Source: an uncultured Spirochaetaceae bacterium (GTDB taxonomy: Bacteria; Spirochaetota; Spirochaetia; Sphaerochaetales; Sphaerochaetaceae). From it: a stretch of DNA of 64,000 nucleotides. Location: the NCBI GenBank assembly GCA_944389025.1, contig CALXKU010000005.1:62001-126000 (forward strand), written 5' to 3'. Positions within the stretch are counted from its first letter, which is position 1; each line of letters opens with the position of its first letter. Positions 9,682 through 17,639 of the stretch are shown here, one piece after another. Under the pieces are notes generated by a model. The model did not search any database. It saw nothing but the letters and a program-made list of their open reading frames with translations, and was not told the origin of the DNA. The translations under genes were made by a program, and so were the position numbers.

Positions 9682-10434
9682 ATGAGAGGAATAATAATAG
9701 ATAAGGACGGAACCCTTTTCAATTATGCCTATGTCTGGGGCCCGGTTGTCGCTGGGGCTGTAAAAGCGGGATTCTCAGAACTCGGGGTGAAAGGAGAGAA
9801 GCTTGAATGGCTCTCTCTGGGTTTTGAAAAGCTTTTCGGCGTCGATGATAAGGGAAACAACTATAAGAACGGGATCCTTTTCCGTCCAGACCTTGCTCCT
9901 ATTACGATTGCAAGGATGGTCTTACTCTCTCTCAAAGCCGGCCTCAACCCGTTCAAAGTCAAAAACAAGGTATATAGCAAAATTCAGATGATGGGAGAGC
10001 TTATCAAAGGGGAGCTCGAGGAAAAGCAGTTTCCCGGAGTAAGAGAACTCTTCATCAAGCTCAAAGAAAGCGGATACGTCATAGGAATAGTCACGAACGA
10101 CTCCATCAATACGACTGCCTATTTCCTTGAGAAGATGGGACTCTGCGAGTTCGTTGATTTCATAAGGGGAGCTGAATCCGGATGCAGAAAGAAACCTCAC
10201 CCGGATGCGTTGAACGAGTTTTTAAAAGAATTCTCCCTGAGTGCGGATGATGTCGCTGTAGTCGGAGATACGAAGAGCGATATGGAATTCGCAAAAAGGG
10301 GCAACGCAGGATATCGCGTCTCCGTCCTTACAGGATCGGGAGATAAAAAACTCCTGAGACGGCTCTCGGATGCCGTCTACCCCACGATACAGGATCTCAT
10401 CTCAGACCCTGTACTTTTCGAAAAGCTCTCCTGA
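9682..10434 (+). CDS. HAD-superfamily phosphatase (phosphoglycolate phosphatase-like)
   Basis: A 250-residue haloacid dehalogenase hydrolase. Motif I is IIDKDGTLF (nucleophile D within the first ten residues), motif II IVTNDS, motif III lysine in CRKKPHPDAL, and motif IV VVGDTKSDMEFAKRGN. The helical cap lies after motif I. Substrate is unknown; phosphoglycolate or a sugar phosphate is possible. No Shine-Dalgarno sequence is seen, and TATTAT at 9668-9673 ends eight bases before the ATG. Its 3' end overlaps cysK antisense by 33 bases. Confidence 0.8.
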   Translation: MRGIIIDKDGTLFNYAYVWGPVVAGAVKAGFSELGVKGEKLEWLSLGFEKLFGVDDKGNNYKNGILFRPDLAPITIARMVLLSLKAGLNPFKVKNKVYSKIQMMGELIKGELEEKQFPGVRELFIKLKESGYVIGIVTNDSINTTAYFLEKMGLCEFVDFIRGAESGCRKKPHPDALNEFLKEFSLSADDVAVVGDTKSDMEFAKRGNAGYRVSVLTGSGDKKLLRRLSDAVYPTIQDLISDPVLFEKLS

Positions 10435-11316
10435 AAGATATCTCTCAGCAGTATCGGGAAGAATGGCAAGCACGCTCTTGTCCTTCTCATTTAAGGCGAT
10501 GCTGAGTGCCGCCTTTAGCGCTGCACCACTGCTTATTCCTGCGAAAATACCGCAGGCTCTCATTGCAAGCTGACACATCTGGATCGCCTCATCCCCCTTC
10601 ACTGTCACGATATCATCTATTATGCTCCGATCCAGAACACCTGGTATGAAATTAGCACCGATACCCTGTATCTTGTGTGCTCCCGCGTACCCCTTGGTAA
10701 GAAGAGGACTTTCCTCAGGCTCTACGGCGATAATGCGAACATCCCTCTTATTCTCTTTCAGGTATCTGCCCGCCCCGGAGATCGTACCACCGGTTCCGAA
10801 AGTGGCCACGAGTATGTCAACATCAGGAAGGTCCCTGAGAATCTCAGGTCCAGTAGTCTCGTAATGGGCCCTCCTGTTATCCATATTGTTAAACTGGTCG
10901 GGTATGTATGCCTTACCTATTTCACTTTTCAGCTCTTCAGCCTTTCTCACAGACCCAGCGATGCCCTCTGAGGCAGGAGTCAGGACAAGATCCGCACCGA
11001 GAGCTCTTATTATCGCACGGCGCTCAAGACTCATGCTCTCTGGCATCACTACAATGCACCTGTATCCTAATGCGGAAGCGATTGCGGCAAGTGCTATACC
11101 CGTATTGCCGCTAGTGGGTTCGATTATCGTTGTATCCGGTCCTATCTCACCACGTTCCTTCGCCCCTTTTAAAAGATAATATGCGACCCTGTCCTTTGCA
11201 GAAGAGAAGGGATTGAAATATTCAAGCTTCGCATACAGCTTGATATCATCCCCCAACCCGTTAACCCTGACTATCGGCGTATTACCGATAAGATCCGTTA
11301 TTTTCTCACCACGCAT
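10402..11316 (-). CDS. cysK: cysteine synthase (O-acetylserine sulfhydrylase)
   Basis: A 304-residue fold-type II PLP enzyme forming cysteine from O-acetylserine and sulfide. It has IGNTPIVRVN, the PLP lysine K41 in SSAKDR, the substrate loop PTSGNTGI at about 67-74, the phosphate-binding GTGGTISGAG and C-terminal GISSGAAL. The start at 11316 (MRGEKITDLIGNTP) matches the family. The upstream in-frame ATG at 11352 lies in the predicted -35 region. A cystathionine beta-synthase-like role cannot be excluded from sequence alone. Confidence 0.9.
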   Translation of the reverse strand: MRGEKITDLIGNTPIVRVNGLGDDIKLYAKLEYFNPFSSAKDRVAYYLLKGAKERGEIGPDTTIIEPTSGNTGIALAAIASALGYRCIVVMPESMSLERRAIIRALGADLVLTPASEGIAGSVRKAEELKSEIGKAYIPDQFNNMDNRRAHYETTGPEILRDLPDVDILVATFGTGGTISGAGRYLKENKRDVRIIAVEPEESPLLTKGYAGAHKIQGIGANFIPGVLDRSIIDDIVTVKGDEAIQMCQLAMRACGIFAGISSGAALKAALSIALNEKDKSVLAILPDTAERYLSGELFEKYRV

Positions 11317-11322
11317 ATCATG

Positions 11323-11352
11323 ATGATAACAGAAAAGTGCAACTTTTGTCAT
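11323..11352 (-). promoter_or_regulatory. promoter of cysK
   Basis: On the minus strand ATGACA and TATCAT are separated by 18 bp, and six bases separate the -10 box from the cysK ATG. No Shine-Dalgarno sequence is present, so a leaderless transcript is predicted. Confidence 0.4.
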
Positions 11353-11408
11353 TTTTCGTCTAACTCTTCCCTGTAATAATAATTAACTCATCTTTAAGGC
11401 CAACATTA

Positions 11409-11437
11409 TTGACACTTTGAGTGCAAAGTGTAAAAAT
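11409..11437 (+). promoter_or_regulatory. promoter of the acyl-CoA synthetase gene
   Basis: A perfect TTGACA (11409-11414) is followed after 17 bp by AAAAAT (11432-11437). The ATG at 11445 is seven bases further on, so transcription should start at the start codon. This is the clearest leaderless promoter in the window. Confidence 0.6.
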
Positions 11438-11444
11438 AGTGAAC

Positions 11445-13163
11445 ATGAAAAATGCATGGGATGAAATTGACGAATTCAGAGGAACGCTTGTAAACGGCGA
11501 ATGGCCTACAGTACCAGAGCTCTTCCTCATGAGCGAAAGCAGATATTCAAACAATGTCGCTTTCAGCGTATTTGAACCGGATAGGAAGACAATCACATAC
11601 AAAGAAGCTAAGGGCTACATATTCAATATAGCCTCCTATCTGATCGATAAAGGAATTAAGAAAGGCGACAAGGTCGCTCTCAATGGAAAGAACAGCCCAG
11701 AGTGGGCACTCTCCTATTTCGGCATACTCATGGCGGGTGCGGTAGTCGTTCCTATCGACAACCAGATGCACGTAGAACGTTTCATGAGGCTCAGCGAGTA
11801 CGCCGATTCGAAATTCGTAATTGCGGACTTTGACGTATTGGAGAAGATGAAGAGCCGTGCGAACGATTGGTATAACGGTCTTCTGGGATTCGGAATGCTC
11901 AAAGGTAACAGCCCAGAGTATGTGAAGGTCACCGATATGAAGAGCGAGAGCCCCATAAGCGACAGGGTCCTGGTAAGCGATGAGGATATTGCAGCGATAC
12001 TCTTCACAAGTGGAACGACCGGAAACGAGAAGGGTGCCATGCTTACACACCGCAACCTCGTATGCAACGTATACCAGGCTGCAAACGGTATGGGAGTTGA
12101 TGAGCACGATGTGCTTTACGCCCTCCTTCCACTCCACCATTCATACTGCTGCACAGCCGTTCTTCTTGAGACGATCCGTCATGGCTCAGAATGTCTTTTC
12201 GGACATGGAATCGTAGTATCAAGGATGATTAACGACCTCAAGAGGGGGCATGTCACAGTATTCATGGGAATCCCTCTTCTATACAACAAGCTCATTGCCG
12301 GAATATTCTCGAAAGTCAAAGAGAAAGGTGCCGCCACATACGCTCTTATCAGAACACTCATGGCAATAAACGGGATTTGCAAGAAGCTCTTCGGGAAGGC
12401 TCCTCTAAGAGGTTTCTTCAACAAGAAGATCCTCTCCCAGCTCGGCCTTGACCACTCGAAGATCTTAATCTGCGGAGCAGGTCCGCTCAGCCCGACCGTT
12501 TTCAAGCAGTATCAGCAGCTGGGACTTAATTTCCTCCAGGGCTACGGCCTTACGGAGACGAGCCCGATTGTAACCCTCAATCCTCCAGAGCACTTCAAGG
12601 TCGACTCAATCGGAAGGATTCTCCCATTCATCGATGTACGCATAGCAGACAAAGACAGCGAAGGGGTTGGAGAGATCCTCGTAAAGGGACCGAACGTATG
12701 CAAGGGATACTACAAGGACGAGGAGAACACGAGAGCGCTATTCTCCGAAGATGGATATCTTAAGACCGGAGATCTTGGTTATGTGGACAGTGAGAACTAT
12801 GTCTATCTCAAGGGAAGGAAGAAGAACATCATCGTAACCGAAGGTGGTAAGAACGTCTTCCCAGAGGAGATTGAGGACATGTTCCAGCTCTATGGAGAGA
12901 TCGAGCAGATTCTCATAAGGGGCTTCCAGCAGAAGAAAGACGTACCATGCGAATGCATCGAGGCTGTCATCTATCCGAGCAAGGATTTCTACAAGGATAA
13001 GGGCATGAGCGCAGAGGATATCAGAAAGGATATCGAACGCATAATCGCCGAAGTCAACAAGAACCTTGTCGGCTATAAGAAGATTGAGAAGCTCACGATT
13101 CTCGATGAGCCGATGGAGATGACAACTACAAAGAAAATCAAGAGAGCCACGGTTAAGGCTTAA
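11445..13163 (+). CDS. AMP-binding long-chain acyl-CoA synthetase
   Basis: A 572-residue ANL-superfamily ligase that activates a carboxylate, most likely a fatty acid, as an acyl-adenylate and then a CoA thioester. The AMP-binding P-loop ILFTSGTTGNEKGAM lies at about 185-199, then GYGLTETSP, the hinge aspartate in LKTGDLGY, and a C-terminal KKIKR segment with the catalytic lysine. The start at ATG 11445 is set by the promoter at 11409-11437; a GTG at 11421 would fall inside it. It is monocistronic, ended by the terminator at 13165. Substrate chain length is not predictable. Confidence 0.88.
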   Translation: MKNAWDEIDEFRGTLVNGEWPTVPELFLMSESRYSNNVAFSVFEPDRKTITYKEAKGYIFNIASYLIDKGIKKGDKVALNGKNSPEWALSYFGILMAGAVVVPIDNQMHVERFMRLSEYADSKFVIADFDVLEKMKSRANDWYNGLLGFGMLKGNSPEYVKVTDMKSESPISDRVLVSDEDIAAILFTSGTTGNEKGAMLTHRNLVCNVYQAANGMGVDEHDVLYALLPLHHSYCCTAVLLETIRHGSECLFGHGIVVSRMINDLKRGHVTVFMGIPLLYNKLIAGIFSKVKEKGAATYALIRTLMAINGICKKLFGKAPLRGFFNKKILSQLGLDHSKILICGAGPLSPTVFKQYQQLGLNFLQGYGLTETSPIVTLNPPEHFKVDSIGRILPFIDVRIADKDSEGVGEILVKGPNVCKGYYKDEENTRALFSEDGYLKTGDLGYVDSENYVYLKGRKKNIIVTEGGKNVFPEEIEDMFQLYGEIEQILIRGFQQKKDVPCECIEAVIYPSKDFYKDKGMSAEDIRKDIERIIAEVNKNLVGYKKIEKLTILDEPMEMTTTKKIKRATVKA

Positions 13164-13164
13164 G

Positions 13165-13187
13165 AGAAAGGGGCATGAGCCCCTTTT
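13165..13187 (+). terminator. rho-independent terminator after the acyl-CoA synthetase gene
   Basis: AAAGGGGC and GCCCCTTT form an 8-bp stem with a four-base loop, followed by a T run. It begins two bases after the stop codon. Confidence 0.85.
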
Positions 13188-13206
13188 TCATTATCAGGTG
13201 AACCTG

Positions 13207-13212
13207 TATAAT
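13207..13212 (+). promoter_or_regulatory. -10 box of the mtaD operon
   Basis: A perfect TATAAT ends eight bases before the ATG at 13221. The -35 region is weak. No Shine-Dalgarno sequence precedes the ATG. Confidence 0.45.
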
Positions 13213-13220
13213 CATTGTTT

Positions 13221-14498
13221 ATGAGAACGCTAATAAAGAACGCACTTATAATCCCGATGAAGAACGACGAGGAATACTTCAGAGGGGATGTTCTGATTGA
13301 AGAAGATAAAATCGCATATGTCGGGGAGAGCCGCGATATCGATGCTGATGTGGTAATCGATGCTCAGCATAGGATTCTAATGCCGGCCCTCATAAACGCC
13401 CATACGCACCTTGCCATGATACTCATGCGCAACTACAAGGATGACAAGGAGAATCTCCAGCAGTGGTTATCTGAAATCTTCCCTATTGAGGACAAGCTGA
13501 ATGCCGATGACATCCTCAAAGCCTCCAGGCTCGGAATCGCAGAGCTCATAAAGGGGGGATGCACGACATTCTGTGATATGTACTTCTATGCAGAGGAGAC
13601 TGCGAAAGCGGTAAGGGAAGCTGGAATAAACGCATCCCTCGGCCTTACTCTCTTCGGGGACGTGGAAGACACCAACGACAGGTATGAGGAACGGCTTCCT
13701 CGCCTTGAAGCCGCATGCTCTTGCTATCCGAGAATCTCAATCAATGTCGGACCTCATGCAATTTACACATGTTCAAAAGAGACATATCAGAGTGCAAAGG
13801 AGTTCTCAGAGAAGAATGGGTTCGTAATCAACACTCACATGTCAGAGACCGAGAAGGAAGTTTCTGACTCACTTTCTGAGAACGGTACTACCCCGCTTTC
13901 ATATCTTAAAGGAATCGATGCAATAAGCAATGGCAACATGATTCTCGCTCATGGTGTTCATCTTACGGACGAGGAACTTGAGACAGTAAAGGAGTGCGGT
14001 CTCAGTGTTGTGAACAACCCATCAAGCAACATGAAGCTCACATCAGGTGCTCTTGATGTGGAAAAGCTTCTTGGCATGGGAATAAACGTCGCACTTGGAA
14101 CTGATGGTGCCAGCAGCAACAACAATCTCAACATGCTTGAGGAGATGCATGTTGCAGCCCTCTCGGCAAATCTCAAGGGAGGAAAGCCGATAAAACCATA
14201 CGACATACTTAAGATGGCGACAATAAACGGAGCAAGAGCGCTTAAGCTTGAAGAAAGGCTTGGCACAGTCGAGGTTGGAAAGGATGCTGATCTCATTCTG
14301 ATCAGCACGGAGAGTGAGAACATGAATCCGCTGAACAATCCTTTTTCCGCCGTCGTTTTCTCAGCATCATCCGAGGATATTAAAACAGTCTTCTCCGCGG
14401 GAAAGATGGTTCTGGATGACAGGAAGCTTACATATGCGGATGAGAAAGAGATAATCAGGGATGTCAATGCCTCATGGGCTGACATTCTGAGGAGGTAA
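13221..14498 (+). CDS. mtaD: 5-methylthioadenosine/S-adenosylhomocysteine deaminase
   Basis: A 425-residue amidohydrolase of the MtaD/SSNA family that deaminates MTA or SAH. Metal ligands are visible as HTH at 61-63, the NTHMSET histidine, the LAHGVHL histidine and the aspartate in LGTDGASSNNNLNM. Just downstream are a cupin and mtnA, which handle methylthioribose phosphate, so the cluster points to methylthioadenosine recycling. A guanine or other nucleobase deaminase is the main alternative. Confidence 0.85.
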   Translation: MRTLIKNALIIPMKNDEEYFRGDVLIEEDKIAYVGESRDIDADVVIDAQHRILMPALINAHTHLAMILMRNYKDDKENLQQWLSEIFPIEDKLNADDILKASRLGIAELIKGGCTTFCDMYFYAEETAKAVREAGINASLGLTLFGDVEDTNDRYEERLPRLEAACSCYPRISINVGPHAIYTCSKETYQSAKEFSEKNGFVINTHMSETEKEVSDSLSENGTTPLSYLKGIDAISNGNMILAHGVHLTDEELETVKECGLSVVNNPSSNMKLTSGALDVEKLLGMGINVALGTDGASSNNNLNMLEEMHVAALSANLKGGKPIKPYDILKMATINGARALKLEERLGTVEVGKDADLILISTESENMNPLNNPFSAVVFSASSEDIKTVFSAGKMVLDDRKLTYADEKEIIRDVNASWADILRR

Positions 14499-14501
14499 TA
14501 C

Positions 14502-14822
14502 ATGTTTTTCATAGATAAGGACATCGAGAAGGCAAATCTTGATGAGAAATCAGAGCGCAAGGTGCTTGCGCATGATGAGGAGATGATGCTCTGCCATCTC
14601 TATTTCAAGACCGGTGGAATCGGAAAGAAGCACACACATCCACACACCCAGATCTGCTACATTCTCAAAGGCAGATTCGAATTCGATCTTGACGGGGATA
14701 CAAGGGTCATAAGCGCAGGAGACAGCGTATATATCCCATCTGGAGTGGAGCACGGACTCGTATGTCTTGAGACTGGAGAGCTTCTTGACATCTTCACCCC
14801 GGAGAGAAAGGACTTCCTATGA
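14502..14822 (+). CDS. single-domain cupin protein
   Basis: A 106-residue small cupin. Motif 1 is HTHPHTQICYILKGRFEF with the H-x-H and glutamine metal-binding pattern, and motif 2 is SAGDSVYIPSGVEHGL with the third histidine. It sits three bases after mtaD and overlaps mtnA by four bases (ATGA), so it is translated with them. A dioxygenase or isomerase step in methylthioribose phosphate metabolism is an inference from position; it is much shorter than MtnD acireductone dioxygenase. Confidence 0.82.
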   Translation: MFFIDKDIEKANLDEKSERKVLAHDEEMMLCHLYFKTGGIGKKHTHPHTQICYILKGRFEFDLDGDTRVISAGDSVYIPSGVEHGLVCLETGELLDIFTPERKDFL

Positions 14823-15850
14823 TAAAAGAGTCTTTCGAGACGATAAGGATGGAGGACGGGAAGCTCATACTGCTTGACCAGAGAAAACTTCCCGGAGAGG
14901 TCACATATATTACGGCAGAAACCGTGGAGGATGTGTACTTCGCCATAAAGGACATGGCGGTGCGTGGAGCCCCTCTTATCGGGAGCACGGCAGCGTATGG
15001 GACATACTTCGCAGCCAGAGAGAGCCATGGAAAGGAAGAGTTCGAAGCAAAATGCAACTATCTCATCTCCGCGCGTCCTACGGCAGTGAATCTCGAGTGG
15101 GCAGTAAAGCGTGTAATGTCTATCGCCCTCTCCTCCTCTTTCAATCTTGAAAGAATAGCGGAAGAAGCTGAGAGAATAAGGAAGGAAGACATAGAGGCTA
15201 ATCACATGCTGAGCCACTATGGCTCCTCCCTTCTGAAAAAAGATTCAAATGTTCTCACTCATTGCAATGCTGGAGCCCTTGCAACATCAGGCTGGGGAAC
15301 GGCGCTTGGAGTAATTAAGCAGGCCTTCCTCGATGGCAAGATAAGGCATGTGTATGCGGACGAGACGAGACCGAGACTACAAGGGGCACGGCTTACCTCA
15401 TTCGAACTAGTCGATTTCAGGATTCCCGCAACCCTCATTCCAGACAGTGCGGCGGCCACTCTCATAAGAGATGGGAAAATTGATGCTATAATAGTTGGTG
15501 CTGACAGAATCGCATCAAACGGAGATACGGCGAACAAGATAGGGACTTTTGCGCTATCAGTAATGGCGAAGGCATACTCCGTCCCACTCTATATCGCGGC
15601 TCCGACAAGTACGATTGATCTTTCCACACCAAACGGGGCTGAAATACCCATAGAAGAGAGGTCAAAGTATGAGGTGATAGACCCACTCGATTGTGGCATG
15701 CTCATAGCACCGAAAGATATCGAGGTCTATAACCCATCATTCGATGTGACACCGGCAGAAAACATCACTGCGATAATCACCGAAAAAGGAATAATAAGCA
15801 AACCATTCAGAGATAATATTGAAGAGCTGATGGGTAAGGTTAACAGTTAA
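14819..15850 (+). CDS. mtnA: methylthioribose-1-phosphate isomerase
   Basis: A 343-residue eIF2B-related isomerase converting methylthioribose-1-phosphate to methylthioribulose-1-phosphate. It shows the family segments MAVRGAPLIG, THCNAGALATSGWGTALG with the catalytic cysteine, DETRPRLQGARLT and IVGADRIASNGDTANKIGT with the catalytic aspartate. It overlaps the cupin gene by four bases. Ribose-1,5-bisphosphate isomerase is the closest alternative. Confidence 0.92.
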   Translation: MIKESFETIRMEDGKLILLDQRKLPGEVTYITAETVEDVYFAIKDMAVRGAPLIGSTAAYGTYFAARESHGKEEFEAKCNYLISARPTAVNLEWAVKRVMSIALSSSFNLERIAEEAERIRKEDIEANHMLSHYGSSLLKKDSNVLTHCNAGALATSGWGTALGVIKQAFLDGKIRHVYADETRPRLQGARLTSFELVDFRIPATLIPDSAAATLIRDGKIDAIIVGADRIASNGDTANKIGTFALSVMAKAYSVPLYIAAPTSTIDLSTPNGAEIPIEERSKYEVIDPLDCGMLIAPKDIEVYNPSFDVTPAENITAIITEKGIISKPFRDNIEELMGKVNS

Positions 15851-15887
15851 GAAGATATTGTTGATCAAAAATGAGTTCAAAAATAAA

Positions 15888-15919
15888 GACGACCCGCAGA
15901 GTAATTCCACGGGTCTTCT
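15888..15919 (+). terminator. probable terminator after mtnA, possibly bidirectional
   Basis: GACCCG (15891-15896) pairs with CGGGTC (15910-15915), followed by TTCTTTT on the plus strand and an A/T-rich run on the minus strand. It lies between the convergent mtnA and mglC ends. Confidence 0.55.
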
Positions 15920-15950
15920 TTTCACAGCTTTTCCAGAGCTGTAAGGGCTA

Positions 15951-17630
15951 TCATTTCTTCTTGAGGTACTTGATTGAGTCAAGAGAGACAGCCGCGATGA
16001 TGATGACACCCTTGAATACGAACTGGAGGTTCGTGTCTATGCCAAGGAATGTGAGACAGTAAGTAAGACCGGTGAATATGATAACACCGATTGCAGCACC
16101 GCTGATCTTACCGATACCACCATTGAACGAGATTCCACCTACGACGCACGCCGCGATCGCATCCATCTCGTAGCCCTGTCCGGTTCCAGCTGACGCGTTA
16201 GCCCTGAAAGCCTCAAGGAATGCTCCACAGCCGTAGAAGATACCGGCCATGATGAAAACGCACATTGTCACCTTGAATACCGAGATACCGGATACTGCTG
16301 CCGCCTCACCGTTACCGCCGACTGCATACATGTTCTTACCGAACGTCGTCTTGTTCCATATGATCCAGGCGACAATGACCGCAATGACGGCAGGGATTAT
16401 GAGTTTCGGGAATGTCACGAACTCACCGTTTATGACTCCAAGCTCCCATCGCCCACCGATGAGGTTTCTGATGGAGGAATCGATTGATCCGACCGGTGTT
16501 CCCGTCGTTCCATAGAAGAGCATTCCGTAGATGATAAGCTGAGTTGCCATCGTGGAAATGAACGGGTGCATCTTGAGCTTTGCCGCAAAGAATCCGGAGA
16601 ACGCGCTAAAAGCGGAACAGAGGATTACAGAGAGGCCAAGGCTCATCACAAGCCTGAGGAGCATCGGGATAGATGAGAAATCCCAGGGACCGAGTCCGAA
16701 GAACGTAACGATGTTCATTCCCGGATGCAGGATAAGCCCTGTCGTTACGGAACCGAGGGCGACCATTCTTCCAACGGAGAGGTCGGTTCCTGCAAGAAGG
16801 ATCAGACCTGCAACTCCAAGAGCATAGAACATTCTCGTTGAACTCTGCTCAAGAATGGTGAATATGTTCGGCAGAGTAAGAAGATTTCCATTTCCCCTTA
16901 TCGGCGCCACGATTATGCAGACGATGAAGAAAATGAGTATTGCTATATAAAGTCCGTTAGTGAGGAAGAACTGAGTCGCATCGAAGTTGAATACGAAGTT
17001 CTTGTACTTGAGCTTCATGTTCTCAGAGAAGTTTGTCTTACCGTTCCTCAGCTCCCTGTTCTTCTGGATGTGATCGACATAGGCCTGGTTCATTGCGGCC
17101 CTAGCCTTATCCAGCTCCCTCTTATAGCGGCTCTTTGAATCGAAGAGTGCGCTCTTAAGCTCATAGGATGCGATATCGAGCTCGCTCTTAAGCATCTGAG
17201 GATCCTTGATCGAGGAATGGAGATCTGCCTTCCTCTTCTCAGCATCAGCTTTTATCTGCTCGACTTCCTTGAGATAGTATTCCTTGGCCTTAGCCATTCT
17301 GCCCTTCTGGCGCTCGGTTACTGCCTTCTCAATCTCTGTTGCTTTCTGATTGACATATGCAACCGCTTCCTTCGCTATAGCGTCAATCTCAGCCTTGTTC
17401 TTCGCCTCGACTTCCTTTGCCGCCCCTATCGCCCTCTCAAGCTCGGCAATCCTCTTGCTTCTCTCGCCTTCATCCATGAGCTTGTTCTTCTTGAGTGCGA
17501 CAATCTCCATGCGGCAATCGGATACCTTCGTCACTCCGTCCCGTCTCAGATCTCTCAGCCGGGCACTGTAATCTTTTACTTTCTGGTCTTCCTCTATGGA
17601 AGTTATGTTCTTTACATTGTTCTCTGCCAT
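15951..17630 (-). CDS. mglC: sugar ABC transporter permease with long N-terminal coiled coil (MglC-like)
   Basis: A 559-residue protein; ordinary MglC/RbsC permeases are near 330-350. Residues 1 to about 210 are charged, K/E-rich and predicted coiled coil (for example QKATEIEKAVTERQKGRMAKAKE). From about 225 onward lies a BPD_transp_2-type permease with multiple membrane segments, including the ARLILAGTDLSVG-like loop (LILLAGTDLSVGRMVALGS) and AVGGNGEAAAVSGI. It completes mglB-mglA-mglC, which imports galactose or a related sugar. It starts ten bases after mglA. Confidence 0.88.
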   Translation of the reverse strand: MAENNVKNITSIEEDQKVKDYSARLRDLRRDGVTKVSDCRMEIVALKKNKLMDEGERSKRIAELERAIGAAKEVEAKNKAEIDAIAKEAVAYVNQKATEIEKAVTERQKGRMAKAKEYYLKEVEQIKADAEKRKADLHSSIKDPQMLKSELDIASYELKSALFDSKSRYKRELDKARAAMNQAYVDHIQKNRELRNGKTNFSENMKLKYKNFVFNFDATQFFLTNGLYIAILIFFIVCIIVAPIRGNGNLLTLPNIFTILEQSSTRMFYALGVAGLILLAGTDLSVGRMVALGSVTTGLILHPGMNIVTFFGLGPWDFSSIPMLLRLVMSLGLSVILCSAFSAFSGFFAAKLKMHPFISTMATQLIIYGMLFYGTTGTPVGSIDSSIRNLIGGRWELGVINGEFVTFPKLIIPAVIAVIVAWIIWNKTTFGKNMYAVGGNGEAAAVSGISVFKVTMCVFIMAGIFYGCGAFLEAFRANASAGTGQGYEMDAIAACVVGGISFNGGIGKISGAAIGVIIFTGLTYCLTFLGIDTNLQFVFKGVIIIAAVSLDSIKYLKKK

Positions 17631-17639
17631 TTTCCCCTC

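Noticed and set aside
11547-12140. A 197-residue frame antisense to the acyl-CoA synthetase
   Set aside because: Shadow of a well-conserved gene, with no start signals or domain.
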